This document shows, one piece after another, positions 1-8,147 of a stretch of 34,492 nt of DNA. How positions within the stretch are numbered: position 1 is the stretch's first letter; every line of letters starts with the position of its first letter. The stretch is taken from positions 1-34,492 of the forward strand of contig JALSJL010000015.1 in NCBI GenBank assembly GCA_026989405.1. Direction: 5' to 3'. A program made the position numbers and the translations under genes. Origin of the DNA: Marinosulfonomonas sp. Lineage in GTDB: Bacteria; Pseudomonadota; Alphaproteobacteria; Rhodobacterales; Rhodobacteraceae. The notes under the pieces were generated by a model. It had not been told where the DNA came from. It saw only the letters and a program-made list of their open reading frames with translations, and ran no database searches.

Positions 1-527
1 GCATATCGGAAAAATCGTTCTGCGTGTCGCCCTGGAAAATTGAAGCGCGACAGGCGCATGTCGGGATGCTTGCCCGTTTTTCGTGTTTTGCTGTTCGCGA
101 ATTTGGGAAATTCGGCTGGAATTCATGGTTCTGTTTCCAAAACTCGATGAATCCGACCCGAATTGCTGATGCGGATTTGATACAGATCTGGAGGCAGGAA
201 AGGGGCCGGGGAAACACCATGCCGAAAATTGCTTCAGGTAGTTCGGTGGCTAATCTGGCTAATCCCAAGGTTGAAATTGACGTGAAAACAGAGTGTTGCC
301 ACGCCGGTTTCGGGCCGGTTTTGGCGGGCGGAAAGCTGCATTTCATCTATTCCTGGCAGGGCGGGCGGCGCATCAGGCCGGAATTCCGGCTGCTGCTTGC
401 ACAGGAAACAGTGCGTTCGTTTGAATGGGCCTTGCCCAGCCTGGCCGAATTTTGGCATTAATGTGTTCGAAGTGGGGCGGTATTCAGTGCCGCATGTTGA
501 TCAAAGTGCTCGTGAAGGGTTGTAACA
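1..527. other. Non-coding stretch upstream of the VPLPA-CTERM gene
   Basis: No convincing gene is visible. The two ORFs offered (24..461 plus and 234..458 minus) overlap each other antiparallel. They have no good ribosome binding site, are rich in Trp/Cys/Arg, and resemble no family I recognise. The stretch is less GC-rich than the genes around it, as expected of a regulatory or intergenic region. The only interpretable signal is the sigma-54-like element at 442-457. Confidence 0.6.
442..457 (+). promoter_or_regulatory. Candidate sigma-54 (RpoN) -24/-12 promoter
   Basis: TGGCCGAATTTTGGCA has the obligatory GG-N10-GC spacing and keeps TGGC at -24 and T.GCA at -12 of the RpoN consensus. Predicted transcription would start near 468, leaving a leader of about 60 nt before the ATG at 528. 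PEP-CTERM-type genes in other bacteria are known to be RpoN-dependent, which makes the match more credible. It is still one short motif in a 527-base gap, so chance is possible. Confidence 0.4.
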
Positions 528-1214
528 ATGACCAAAAGTTTGTTTTCCACAGTTGGAGCGGTGGTTGCCGTTGGCGCGTTTGCCAGCGTCGCGATGGTGT
601 CGGCTTCGTCAGCGGCGACGGTGACGGTTGACTATCAGAACGCCTCGAACCCGTTCGGGTCGCCCAACTTGTCGCGCTATGTGCGCATCAGTTCACCGCA
701 ATATAACGGCGGCACACGGGCGGGCCCGTTCCGTCTGACCGGCGACGGCGGCATGGGCGATTTCGTGGCCTTCTGTGTCGATCTGGGCAAGTATCTGGCC
801 AATGGCCAGTCTTACACAACCGCGAGCAATTCAAATTTCGGTGGCGCGGTTGATACCAATATCGACAAGCTGTTCACCTCGGCCTACTCGGGGGTGTCGA
901 CCCAGGTGGAAGGCGCAGCTTTCCAGGTGGCCCTTTGGGAAATCATCACCGACACCGGGTCCGGTTTCGATCTGACCAGCGGGAACTTCAGCGTTCAGTT
1001 GGCGGGATACAGTGCCGCCGTGATCAATCAGGCCAGCAGTTATCTGTCGGGGCTCGCTTCGGCGGCAACCGGCGGCTACAACCTGACCTTCCTGAATTCC
1101 GGCACAAGCCAGAACCTGGTGACGGTCTCGCCGGTTCCGCTTCCCGCTGCTGCGGGGATGCTGGGCTTTGGTGTGCTTGCGCTTTTCGGTTTGCGTCGGC
1201 GCAAGAACGCCTGA
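528..1214 (+). CDS. Secreted VPLPA-CTERM surface protein with probable thioester domain
   Basis: The protein has 228 residues. An N-terminal signal peptide spans about residues 1-30 (hydrophobic stretch, cleavage near SSAA). The C-terminus is a full sorting signal: VPLPA at 203-207, a transmembrane helix, then the basic cluster LRRRKNA. In Rhodobacterales such tails are processed by a VPLPA-specific exosortase (XrtD type), so the mature protein is expected at the cell surface or in the extracellular matrix. The middle carries FCVDL (Cys83, the only Cys in the protein) and AFQVALWEI (Gln133, Trp137). This is the Cys...QxAxW pattern of thioester domains that form an internal Cys-Gln bond. The start fits GAAGGG about 8 nt upstream of the ATG. 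The gene stands alone, ends at a strong terminator and may be RpoN-driven. The sorting signal is certain; the thioester assignment is inference from the motif. Confidence 0.88.
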   Translation: MTKSLFSTVGAVVAVGAFASVAMVSASSAATVTVDYQNASNPFGSPNLSRYVRISSPQYNGGTRAGPFRLTGDGGMGDFVAFCVDLGKYLANGQSYTTASNSNFGGAVDTNIDKLFTSAYSGVSTQVEGAAFQVALWEIITDTGSGFDLTSGNFSVQLAGYSAAVINQASSYLSGLASAATGGYNLTFLNSGTSQNLVTVSPVPLPAAAGMLGFGVLALFGLRRRKNA

Positions 1215-1242
1215 ACAAACCAGGGTTTTGACAATCGGAACG

Positions 1243-1268
1243 GGGCGCCCGGGGGGGGCGCCCTTTTT
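1243..1268 (+). terminator. Rho-independent terminator of the VPLPA-CTERM gene
   Basis: The stem GGGCGC/GCGCCC (1243-1248 with 1258-1263) is followed at once by TTTTT. It lies 29 nt after the stop codon and separates this gene from the convergent RNase gene. Confidence 0.85.
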
Positions 1269-1275
1269 CGTGGTT

Positions 1276-1905
1276 TCACCGAACCGGCGCAAGCAAAGCG
1301 TCATCCATGGCGCAGTCCCTGATGGTATCTTCGCCACATTTTCGCGGCGCAAGATCCCTGGTCAGACAAAGCCGGACTTCCTGAATGCGCCCGCGTTTGC
1401 AGGTCACGGTCAACTGGTCGGCCTCCCACTCCGGATTGGCCTTCAGGAACGCTTCTTCGACCACATGGGCGGGAATGCGAACCGGGTCCTCGAGCCTCCT
1501 GAATGCGGCCGGGCGGTTGACCGCCTCATAGGCGCGCCGGGCGGTTTCGAAATATTCGTCGGCCCCAAGACCGGTGCACCGTCCATGCTTTTTCCATTGG
1601 TACCAGGCCGCGCCGGATGTTCCCATGATATCGGCCATGGCGGCGGTTTCCCGTCGTGGCGGGTCGCGTTCAACGGTTCGGCAATAGCTGGGCCAGCCTT
1701 GCTCGAACTGTGGCCAGAGCCCATGCAATACCCAGCCGAGTTCGCGGCCGTCGTCACATTGCGGAGACTGGCGCGCCTCGCCTTCCAGCGCACACCAGGT
1801 CGGCGACCAGGACAGCGACAGAAGATAGTAGTCGAACTGTCCTGCCTTCTCGCCGTCGGCCCAGGCAAGTCGGGTCATGGCAAGCAGAGCGATGGCAAGG
1901 CGCAT
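1276..1905 (-). CDS. Ribonuclease T2 family protein with altered CAS II motif
   Basis: 209 residues from the ATG at 1905, which is followed by a short signal peptide (about 1-16, ending LAWA); the track ORF extends too far upstream. RNase T2 enzymes cleave RNA through 2',3'-cyclic phosphates in the periplasm or outside the cell. CAS I is intact (HGLWPQ, His61). CAS II reads WYQWKKHGRC: His107 and Lys106 are kept, but the usual His-Glu of HEWxKHG is Tyr102-Gln103. Several Cys (38, 50, 75, 110 and C-terminal ones) suit the disulfides of the fold. It is divergent from trcR and convergent with the VPLPA-CTERM gene. The fold is clear; whether the enzyme is fully active is open because the CAS II Glu is missing. 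Confidence 0.9.
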   Translation of the reverse strand: MRLAIALLAMTRLAWADGEKAGQFDYYLLSLSWSPTWCALEGEARQSPQCDDGRELGWVLHGLWPQFEQGWPSYCRTVERDPPRRETAAMADIMGTSGAAWYQWKKHGRCTGLGADEYFETARRAYEAVNRPAAFRRLEDPVRIPAHVVEEAFLKANPEWEADQLTVTCKRGRIQEVRLCLTRDLAPRKCGEDTIRDCAMDDALLAPVR

Positions 1906-2032
1906 TTTCTCTTTTCCTTTGGTCGCAGGCACACTATATGAAAGCCAACTTCCCCGAAAACGAAGACAGGTTCCACCCCCGAACCAGCCGTTTTCCCCGG
2001 CGAAGCAGGTAATTGTCGAAGGAGACACGCAC

Positions 2033-2785
2033 ATGGCCAAACCATTGATGGCGAAAGCAACCGCCGTATGGCTGGTGGACAATACGACCCTCAGCTTCAA
2101 GCAGATCGCCGATTTCTGTGGTTTGCACGAACTTGAGGTGCAAGGCATTGCCGATGGCGATGTGGCCGCCGGTGTGCGCGGGTTCGATCCGATTGCCAAC
2201 AATCAGCTGACCCAGGAAGAAATCGACGCCGCTGAAAAAGACCCGACGCACAAGCTGAAGCTGAAATTCAACGCAGCCGCTGAAGGTGAGCAAAAACGCC
2301 GGGGACCGCGCTATACGCCGCTTTCAAAACGTCAGGACCGCCCGGCCTCCATTCTCTGGTTGGTCAAGTTTCACCCCGAGCTCGCAGATTCGCAGATTTC
2401 CAAGCTGGTGGGCACCACCAAGCCGACGATCCAGGCAATCCGCGAGCGCACTCACTGGAACATTTCCAATATCCAGCCGATCGACCCGGTTGCACTTGGG
2501 CTGTGCAAACAGTCCGAACTTGATGCCGCCGTGCAGAAGGCCGCCGCCAAAAAGGCCAAGGAAGGTGGCGTGATGGACGATGATGAACGCCGCAAACTGG
2601 TCGGCACCGAGCAATCTCTGACAATGGAATCTGAGCCGAAAATTCCGACAGCGATTTCCGGCCTGGAAACCTTTACCCTGTCTTCGGACGACGCCAAAGA
2701 GCCGAAGGAAAACGAACTGGATGCCGACAGCCTGTTCAACTTGCCCGACGCGGACGAAGCCGAGGACGAGACCAAAAAGGACTGA
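2033..2785 (+). CDS. trcR: DUF1013 / TrcR-type cell-cycle transcriptional regulator
   Basis: 250 residues from the ATG at 2033, chosen because AAGGAG lies 8 nt upstream; the track start at 1877 overlaps the divergent RNase gene. The protein matches the alphaproteobacterial DUF1013 family, annotated as cell cycle regulator TrcR. Residues 1-60 (AVWLVDNTTLSFKQIADF) and about 105-150 (ADSQISKLVGTTKPTIQAI) look like two helix-turn-helix segments. The last 60 residues are acidic and probably disordered (DADEAEDETKKD). The family is nearly universal in alphaproteobacteria. The role in cell-cycle transcription is taken from the family name; the sequence itself shows only a DNA-binding architecture. 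The downstream small gene begins 11 nt after the stop and is probably co-transcribed. Confidence 0.85.
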   Translation: MAKPLMAKATAVWLVDNTTLSFKQIADFCGLHELEVQGIADGDVAAGVRGFDPIANNQLTQEEIDAAEKDPTHKLKLKFNAAAEGEQKRRGPRYTPLSKRQDRPASILWLVKFHPELADSQISKLVGTTKPTIQAIRERTHWNISNIQPIDPVALGLCKQSELDAAVQKAAAKKAKEGGVMDDDERRKLVGTEQSLTMESEPKIPTAISGLETFTLSSDDAKEPKENELDADSLFNLPDADEAEDETKKD

Positions 2786-2796
2786 TCGGGTCAACC

Positions 2797-3225
2797 ATGT
2801 CGGCGATCGAGGACTGCACCGGGTTCCTTGGCACATGGACCTTGCTGCCTGCCTCATGCGTCCATGAGCAGGGCGATCCCCCACGGGAAGGTCAGTATCG
2901 GATCATGCGCCAGGGCAAGAACCTTCGCTTCGACACCAGTTGGACAGACGCCACCGGCGAGCGGCACGAGATCAGCTTTGAAGCGCGCCCGAATGGTGTT
3001 GCGATGCCATTCGACGGCGGCGGGCTTGCCGACGCGCTTTCGGTCACACTTGTTTCCGAGCGGCAACTTGACAGCACGGCGTGGTTGAACGGCAAGCCTG
3101 TCATGCACGCCAGGCGCACCCTGTCAGACAGCGGGCGGCAGATGACCATTTCGCAAACCGTCAACTTGCCGGATGGGACATCGCCGACAAACTGGTCGAC
3201 CTATGAGCGGGTGTCGGGTCCGTAG
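2797..3225 (+). CDS. Small uncharacterised protein, possibly lipocalin-like
   Basis: 142 residues, no signal peptide or membrane segment. I do not recognise the family. The opening FLGTWTLLPASC and the run of alternating short beta-type stretches (GQYRIMRQGKNLRF, HEISFEARPNG, SVTLVSERQLDSTAWLNGK) resemble small lipocalin or calycin-like barrels that start with a G-x-W motif. That comparison is only structural. Base composition and codon use match the neighbours, and it follows trcR by 11 nt, so it is probably a real second gene of that transcript. Confidence 0.7.
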   Translation: MSAIEDCTGFLGTWTLLPASCVHEQGDPPREGQYRIMRQGKNLRFDTSWTDATGERHEISFEARPNGVAMPFDGGGLADALSVTLVSERQLDSTAWLNGKPVMHARRTLSDSGRQMTISQTVNLPDGTSPTNWSTYERVSGP

Positions 3226-3387
3226 CCGGAACGGTGCGCGGTTTGTGGCAATTCTGGAATCCGAGCCGGGACAAACGGGATCTTCGCGCTGCGGCGCGGC
3301 GTCAGAGCATGTCGCGGATGACTGGACCCAGCGCGGCACACACCAGAGGGCAGGCGGGCGCAGCCCGGGCTGCTTGCGCGACCCGGG

Positions 3388-4704
3388 TCAAGCAAGTGTG
3401 ATTTGACGCGACATGCGCGAGTTGCGCCGGAGAGCCACTGTTTCCAGGTCGTGCACCGGTCGGCGCAGCGCCAGAATGCGTTGCGCTTCATCGGCGCGGC
3501 CAAGTTTCAGCAGGGCGGACAAGAGCGCAAACTCCAGCATGTCGCGCTGTGCCCGGCTGCCGCCGAGGCGCGCGTGATCGGCCATCGCAGACGTGAAATG
3601 CTGCGCAGCATTTTCCCAATGCTGCGCAGCAATTTCGCGAAAACCCCTTGCGAGGGCGCCGACAAGGTCAGCCGCCGGACCGGCCGGCGCCTTGATGATC
3701 TTTTCCAGCGCCTCGGTGCGCCCGGCCATGGCATGCGCCAGCGCGGCGTGGACATCGGCAAACCCCAGCCCCGGCTCGGCAAAGAAGCGTTGCGCGTAGT
3801 CGCTGACCTGCGTCCATCGCTCGGGGGCGACCTTTTCGCCCGCCAGTTCGGCGCGATACAGGATCGAGGCCATGTCGGTCAGCACGTTCAGGGCAAGCCC
3901 CTGCGCCACACCTGGCGCAATGTCAGCGTCAATCCGGCGCCACATTCCGGCTGTGTCGCCATCGCCCAAAGCCCAAAGCGCCGCGTGCCATGACAGGTGG
4001 CCGTGCAGCATTCCGGCGCGGTCGTAGCCCGGAAGCCAGTCTTCCAGATAGGCCGTGCCGGCGGCACTGTCGCCTGCTTCATACCAGACATGGGCCCGGA
4101 TATGGGCAGCGTTGGCGTTGCGCGGGTTCAGTGCCAGCGCGCGTTCTACCGTCGCATCGGCCGGGTCGATCTGGCCGGTTTCGCATTGGGCGAATGCGTG
4201 CTGGCCAAGAAACCACCAGTCATCGCCGTAGTGGGGCAGAAGCGTCGTTGTCAACGCAAGCTGTTCGGCTTCGCGCCCCGGTAGGCCGGAAAACCCGATC
4301 AGCCCGAACACCCCGGTGCAGGCCTGCGCCAGCAGCGCGTCACGCGGGTGCTGCGAAAGATGGGCGCGGATCGCCTGCAGGGCGGCGGCGGGCTTGCTGG
4401 CGATGAGCAGGGACAGGGCTTCGACATGCGCGGCTTCGCGCGGGCCAAGCCCGTCCGAAAGCCGTTGCGCGCGCGCCAGCGCCTTGCGGGCGCCCCCGGC
4501 GTCGCCCGTCATGTGCCGCGCGCGCGCCAACCCGGCATGGCCGAGCGCGAAACCGGGATCGGCCGCGACGCAGTTCTCGAAGGCCTCGACCGGGCGGGCC
4601 TCGGCGGCAAGCAACAGGTCGAGCGCTTGCACATAGTGGTCTCTCGCGGTTGTGGACGATGTCGTCAGGGCGTTGCCATAACGGTCGCAAAGCGCTGATT
4701 TCAT
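3388..4704 (-). CDS. TPR protein, TTC38/StaR-like
   Basis: 438 residues made almost entirely of helical hairpins with TPR-like spacing (for example [21 protein letters not shown] and [20 protein letters not shown]). This is the layout of the TTC38/StaR-like group. There is no signal peptide or membrane segment, so a cytoplasmic scaffolding role is likely, but no partner can be named. The start codon overlaps the recR stop in an ATGA arrangement, so translation is probably coupled to recR at the end of the dnaX-ybaB-recR operon. The linkage does not by itself prove a repair function. The 162 bases beyond the stop hold the palindrome GCAGCCCGGGCTGC, which may help terminate the operon. Confidence 0.85.
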   Translation of the reverse strand: MKSALCDRYGNALTTSSTTARDHYVQALDLLLAAEARPVEAFENCVAADPGFALGHAGLARARHMTGDAGGARKALARAQRLSDGLGPREAAHVEALSLLIASKPAAALQAIRAHLSQHPRDALLAQACTGVFGLIGFSGLPGREAEQLALTTTLLPHYGDDWWFLGQHAFAQCETGQIDPADATVERALALNPRNANAAHIRAHVWYEAGDSAAGTAYLEDWLPGYDRAGMLHGHLSWHAALWALGDGDTAGMWRRIDADIAPGVAQGLALNVLTDMASILYRAELAGEKVAPERWTQVSDYAQRFFAEPGLGFADVHAALAHAMAGRTEALEKIIKAPAGPAADLVGALARGFREIAAQHWENAAQHFTSAMADHARLGGSRAQRDMLEFALLSALLKLGRADEAQRILALRRPVHDLETVALRRNSRMSRQITLA

Positions 4705-5297
4705 AATGCTTTTCTGGCCTTCAGCGCGGCGCCGATGGTGCCGTCGTCAAGGTAGTCAAGCTCGCCTCCGATTGGCACGCCCTGGGCGAGCGAGGTGACG
4801 CTCACGCGGCCCTCAAGCTCATCGGCGATGTAGTGGGCCGTTGTCGCCCCGTCGATCGTGGCATTCAGCGCCAGGATCACCTCGGTGATGTTTTCAGCCG
4901 CGATGCGCTCGCGCAGCCGCGGGATCGACAACTCTTCCGGGCCGATGCCGTCCAGCGCGCTGAGCGTGCCGCCCAGAACATGGTAGCGGCCCCCGAACAC
5001 GCCGGCACGCTCCATCGCCCAAAGGTCGGCCACGTCTTCCACGACGCAAAGTTCGCCGGTCGCGCGTTTTTCGCTGGCGCAGATGTCGCAGGTGTCCGAG
5101 GTGCAGACATTGCCGCAGGTCAGGCATTCGCGCGCGGTGGCCGCGACGCTTTGCAACGTGTCGGCAAGCGGTGTCATCAGAAGCGCGCGCTTCTTGATCA
5201 TGTGCAGCACCGCGCGGCGTGCCGAGCGCGGCCCGAGGCCGGGCAGCTTGGCCATGATGTCGATCAGGGCCTCGATGTCGCGGGTTGCCTCGCCCAA
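4701..5297 (-). CDS. recR: Recombination mediator protein RecR
   Basis: 198 residues, the usual RecR length. Visible in order: a helix-hairpin-helix (LPGLGPRSA, 18-26), a Cys4 zinc motif ([16 protein letters not shown], 58-73) and a Toprim domain starting at [13 protein letters not shown]. RecR acts with RecO/RecF to load RecA on gapped single-stranded DNA. It lies 3 nt downstream of ybaB and overlaps the next TPR gene by 4 nt, the conserved bacterial dnaX-ybaB-recR arrangement. Confidence 0.97.
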   Translation of the reverse strand: MGEATRDIEALIDIMAKLPGLGPRSARRAVLHMIKKRALLMTPLADTLQSVAATARECLTCGNVCTSDTCDICASEKRATGELCVVEDVADLWAMERAGVFGGRYHVLGGTLSALDGIGPEELSIPRLRERIAAENITEVILALNATIDGATTAHYIADELEGRVSVTSLAQGVPIGGELDYLDDGTIGAALKARKAL

Positions 5298-5300
5298 GGC

Positions 5301-5645
5301 TCAGACCGGCAGGTTCATGTCGGCCGGCAGCCCCATCGCCTCGGTCAGCTTGCGCATTTCTTCCTGCGAGCGATCCGAGGCCTTCATCTGCGCATCCTTG
5401 ATCGCGGCAAGGATCAGGTCTTCGACCACTTCCTTTTCGTCTGCATTGAAGATCGACGGGTCGATATCGAGCGCCGTCAACTCCCCTTTGGCGGTGGCGG
5501 TGGCCTTGACCAGACCGGCGCCGCTTTCGCCGGTGACGGTCATCGAGTGCAACTGTTCCTGCAGATCGCTCATCCGGGTCTGCATTTCCTGCGCTGCTTT
5601 CATCATCTTGGCCATGTCGCCAAGTCCGCCGAGGCCTTTGAGCAT
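5301..5645 (-). CDS. YbaB/EbfC family nucleoid-associated protein
   Basis: 114 residues from the ATG at 5645 (MLKGLGGLGDMAKMMK), chosen because GAAGGAGA lies just upstream; the track ORF adds seven residues with no ribosome site. YbaB proteins are small dimeric DNA-binding proteins that coat the nucleoid. The N-terminal coiled helix (MKAAQEMQTRMSDLQEQL) and the central VTGESGAGLVKATATAKGEL sheet region are typical. It sits between dnaX and recR, as in most bacteria. Confidence 0.95.
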   Translation of the reverse strand: MLKGLGGLGDMAKMMKAAQEMQTRMSDLQEQLHSMTVTGESGAGLVKATATAKGELTALDIDPSIFNADEKEVVEDLILAAIKDAQMKASDRSQEEMRKLTEAMGLPADMNLPV

Positions 5646-5856
5646 GGGGTGTCTCCTTCGGTGCATCGTTTGCGTTCGCTTGCCAGACAGATACGTGCTG
5701 CACCGCCCCAGAACAAGGGCGGGCGCTCATTGACGCCGGGTCGAATGTGTTTCACCGGCTTCCGCGGGGCGATCGTTTTGCGGGCTTGCGGCGCGATTGG
5801 GGGCCGGCGTCGCGGTGTGTTCAGCGAGGAAGTCTCCAGAGCAGGGATGGTGGGGG

Positions 5857-7623
5857 TCAGTCTTCCTCGAAGGGGTCCCAGTCCGCATCCGGCTCGGGTT
5901 GGCCTAGGTCCTGGTTGTCGACTGCCAGGTCTTCGAAACTGCGAACAGCCTTGATGGTTGCCGCCGGAAACGCGTTGAAAATCGCCTGCACCACCGGGTT
6001 TTCCATGGCCTTCGCCTTTTGGTCGTCGCGGTCTGCCTCGCGGGTTTCGGCGATGGTCGGCGTGTCGCAGTCTGAAACCACCGTCACCCCCCAACGCGTT
6101 CCGGTCCAAAGCTGCAGGCGCTGTGCCAGATCTTTCGCAAGGTCACGCGACGCGGTTTCTGTCGGGGTGAACTCAATGCGCCCGGGGGCATAGCTGGCCA
6201 GCCGCAGGCCATCTTCGACCTCGATCAGCAGTTTGATGTCACGCTTTTTGCGGATCAGTTCGACCACGCTGTCAAATGTCGCATAGCGTTCCAAGGCGGG
6301 TTCGGCGGCAAGCGCGGGTGCAATTGCGGCACTGGCGCGTGGGCCGCCGGGGGGTGGCGGGGCCGCTGATTGCGGGGCAGGGGCCGCCGCATGCGGAGCC
6401 GTGGCAGGCCCTGAAGCGGTGCGACCGGCGCCCGATGGCGGCGGGGTCGAGGGCGGCGGGCTGTCGTGCAGTTTTCGCAACAGCTCCTCGGGGCTGGGCA
6501 GGTCGGCCACATGGGTCAGCCGGATCACCGCCATCTCGGCGGCCATCATGGCATTCGGGGCGTGCGAGACTTCTTCCAGAGATTTCAACAGCATCTGCCA
6601 CATCCGCGTCATCGCGCGCATGGGCAGCCTTTCCGCCAGGGCCTGGCCGCGTGTGCGTTCATCGGGGGCAACCGTCGGGTCTTCGGCCGCATCCGGGGTG
6701 ATCTTGATCACCGAAATCCAGTGTGTCAGTTCCGCGAGATCGCGCAGCACCGCCATCGGATCGGCGCCGTCGGCATATTGCGAGGACAATTCACCCAGTG
6801 CGCCGGCGGCATCGCCCTGCATGATCATCTCGAACAGGTCCATCACCCGGCCCCGGTCGGCCAGCCCGAGCATCGCGCGCACCTGATCGGCGGTGGTCTC
6901 GCCGGCGCCATGCGACAGCGCCTGATCGAGCAATGAGGTCGCATCGCGGGCCGAACCTTCGGCGGCGCGGGTGATCAGCGCCAGGGCCTCGTCGCTGATC
7001 TGGCCGCCTTCGGCCTGGGCGATACGCCGGAGCAAGGCGATCATCTGTTCCGGTTCGATCCGGCGCAGATCGAACCGCTGGCAGCGCGACAGCACCGTCA
7101 CCGGCACCTTGCGGATTTCGGTTGTGGCAAAGATGAACTTTACATGCGCGGGCGGCTCTTCCAGCGTCTTCAACAGCGCGTTGAAGGCCGAGGTGGACAA
7201 CATGTGCACCTCGTCGATGATGTAGATCTTGTAGCGTGCGGATGCGGCGCGGTAGTGCACGCTGTCGATGATTTCGCGGATGTCGCCGACCCCGGTGCGG
7301 CTGGCGGCGTCCATTTCCATCACGTCCACGTGGCGCCCTTCGGCGATGGCGACGCAATGTTCGCACTCACCGCAGGGTTCGGTCGTCGGCTGGCCCTTGC
7401 CGTCGGGGCCGATGCAGTTCAACCCCTTGGCAACGATGCGCGCCGTGGTGGTCTTGCCGGTGCCACGGATGCCGGTGAGAATGAAGGCCTGCGCGATGCG
7501 GTCGGCCTCGAATGCGTTTTTCAGGGTGCGCACCATCGCATCCTGGCCGACGAGGTCGGCGAAAGTCTCGGGCCGGTACTTGCGCGCAAGCACCTGGTAG
7601 TTGTGTTCTGAAGCGTCGCTCAT
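5857..7623 (-). CDS. dnaX: DNA polymerase III subunit gamma/tau
   Basis: 588 residues. AAA+ clamp-loader core: Walker A GIRGTGKTT (51-59), zinc-binding Cys70/84/87/90, Walker B IIDEVH (135-140) and the SRC arginine finger (179-181). Domain III follows, then a Pro/Ala-rich linker (about 390-440) and a C-terminal tau domain ending DPFEED. It loads the beta clamp and, as tau, tethers the polymerase core. AGGGA lies 6 nt before the ATG. It is the first gene of the operon; the 190 nt before ybaB hold no gene, and ybaB may have its own transcript. I saw no A-rich slippery heptamer, so a separate gamma form made by frameshifting is not supported. Confidence 0.97.
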   Translation of the reverse strand: MSDASEHNYQVLARKYRPETFADLVGQDAMVRTLKNAFEADRIAQAFILTGIRGTGKTTTARIVAKGLNCIGPDGKGQPTTEPCGECEHCVAIAEGRHVDVMEMDAASRTGVGDIREIIDSVHYRAASARYKIYIIDEVHMLSTSAFNALLKTLEEPPAHVKFIFATTEIRKVPVTVLSRCQRFDLRRIEPEQMIALLRRIAQAEGGQISDEALALITRAAEGSARDATSLLDQALSHGAGETTADQVRAMLGLADRGRVMDLFEMIMQGDAAGALGELSSQYADGADPMAVLRDLAELTHWISVIKITPDAAEDPTVAPDERTRGQALAERLPMRAMTRMWQMLLKSLEEVSHAPNAMMAAEMAVIRLTHVADLPSPEELLRKLHDSPPPSTPPPSGAGRTASGPATAPHAAAPAPQSAAPPPPGGPRASAAIAPALAAEPALERYATFDSVVELIRKKRDIKLLIEVEDGLRLASYAPGRIEFTPTETASRDLAKDLAQRLQLWTGTRWGVTVVSDCDTPTIAETREADRDDQKAKAMENPVVQAIFNAFPAATIKAVRSFEDLAVDNQDLGQPEPDADWDPFEED

Positions 7624-7688
7624 CGGGGTTCCCTGGTCATCGCAAACCCCAGATTAGGCGCTGGCGCGGCGCACGTCCAGCGGGCTTG

Positions 7689-7743
7689 GGGTCAGGACCC
7701 ATCAATCTTGCATCACTGGCGCAGGATTGATGGCTCCTGACCC
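7689..7743. repeat. Long imperfect palindrome, REP/MITE-like
   Basis: The arm GGGTCAGGACCCATCAATC (7689-7707) pairs with 7725-7743 with one mismatch, and pairing can continue inward (CTTGC with GCAGG) to a stem of about 23 bp with a small loop. It lies between the divergent dnaX and the small membrane protein gene and encodes nothing. Length and symmetry suggest a dispersed repeat rather than a terminator, as there is no T-tract. Confidence 0.7.
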
Positions 7744-7805
7744 TGGCTGTTTTACATGCCAACGGTCGCGATGTATTCCGGCCAAAGCGGAAAACGGGGG
7801 CAGCC

Positions 7806-8147
7806 ATGGCCGGCAGAAGAAACGAAGACGAGGCGCGCGCCGCCGAAAGGCGCACCATGGTGCTGATGGCGCTTATGGCGCTGTGGCTGGCGGCCTATGG
7901 CTATTCGATCATCCATCTGATCACGACGGCCCCGATCGGCAGCGGGTTCACCCGCGGCCTGAACCGGTTCACCGGGTTCCTGGGCTGGCAAGGCGTCGCC
8001 GGGATGCTGGCCTTCGGCTGCTGGGGCATCGGTTGGTCCTTTCCCAAGGGCAGCGGCATCCGGCGCGCCAGCGCGGTGCCCCTGGTGCTGGCCCTTGCAT
8101 TGGTGCTGGTGATCATCGGCATGGTGATCTTCGGGGTCAGCGCCTAG
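7806..8147 (+). CDS. Small three-helix membrane protein of unknown function
   Basis: 113 residues with a charged N-terminus (RRNEDEARAAERR) and three hydrophobic helices at about 18-40, 56-77 and 88-112. I do not recognise the family and no catalytic motif is visible. GGGGGCAG lies just before the ATG. Its last 11 bases overlap the end of the convergent agmatinase gene. Codon use is like the neighbours. Confidence 0.75.
   Translation: MAGRRNEDEARAAERRTMVLMALMALWLAAYGYSIIHLITTAPIGSGFTRGLNRFTGFLGWQGVAGMLAFGCWGIGWSFPKGSGIRRASAVPLVLALALVLVIIGMVIFGVSA

Noticed and set aside
24-461. 145-residue ORF on plus, with a 74-residue ORF opposite it
   Set aside because: No ribosome site, odd composition rich in Trp, Cys and Arg, no family resemblance, and two overlapping antiparallel candidates. 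Treated as non-coding.
5857-7623. Programmed frameshift in dnaX giving a short gamma form
   Set aside because: No A-AAA-AAG-like slippery site with a downstream hairpin was seen; the reading frame is continuous to a normal tau C-terminus.
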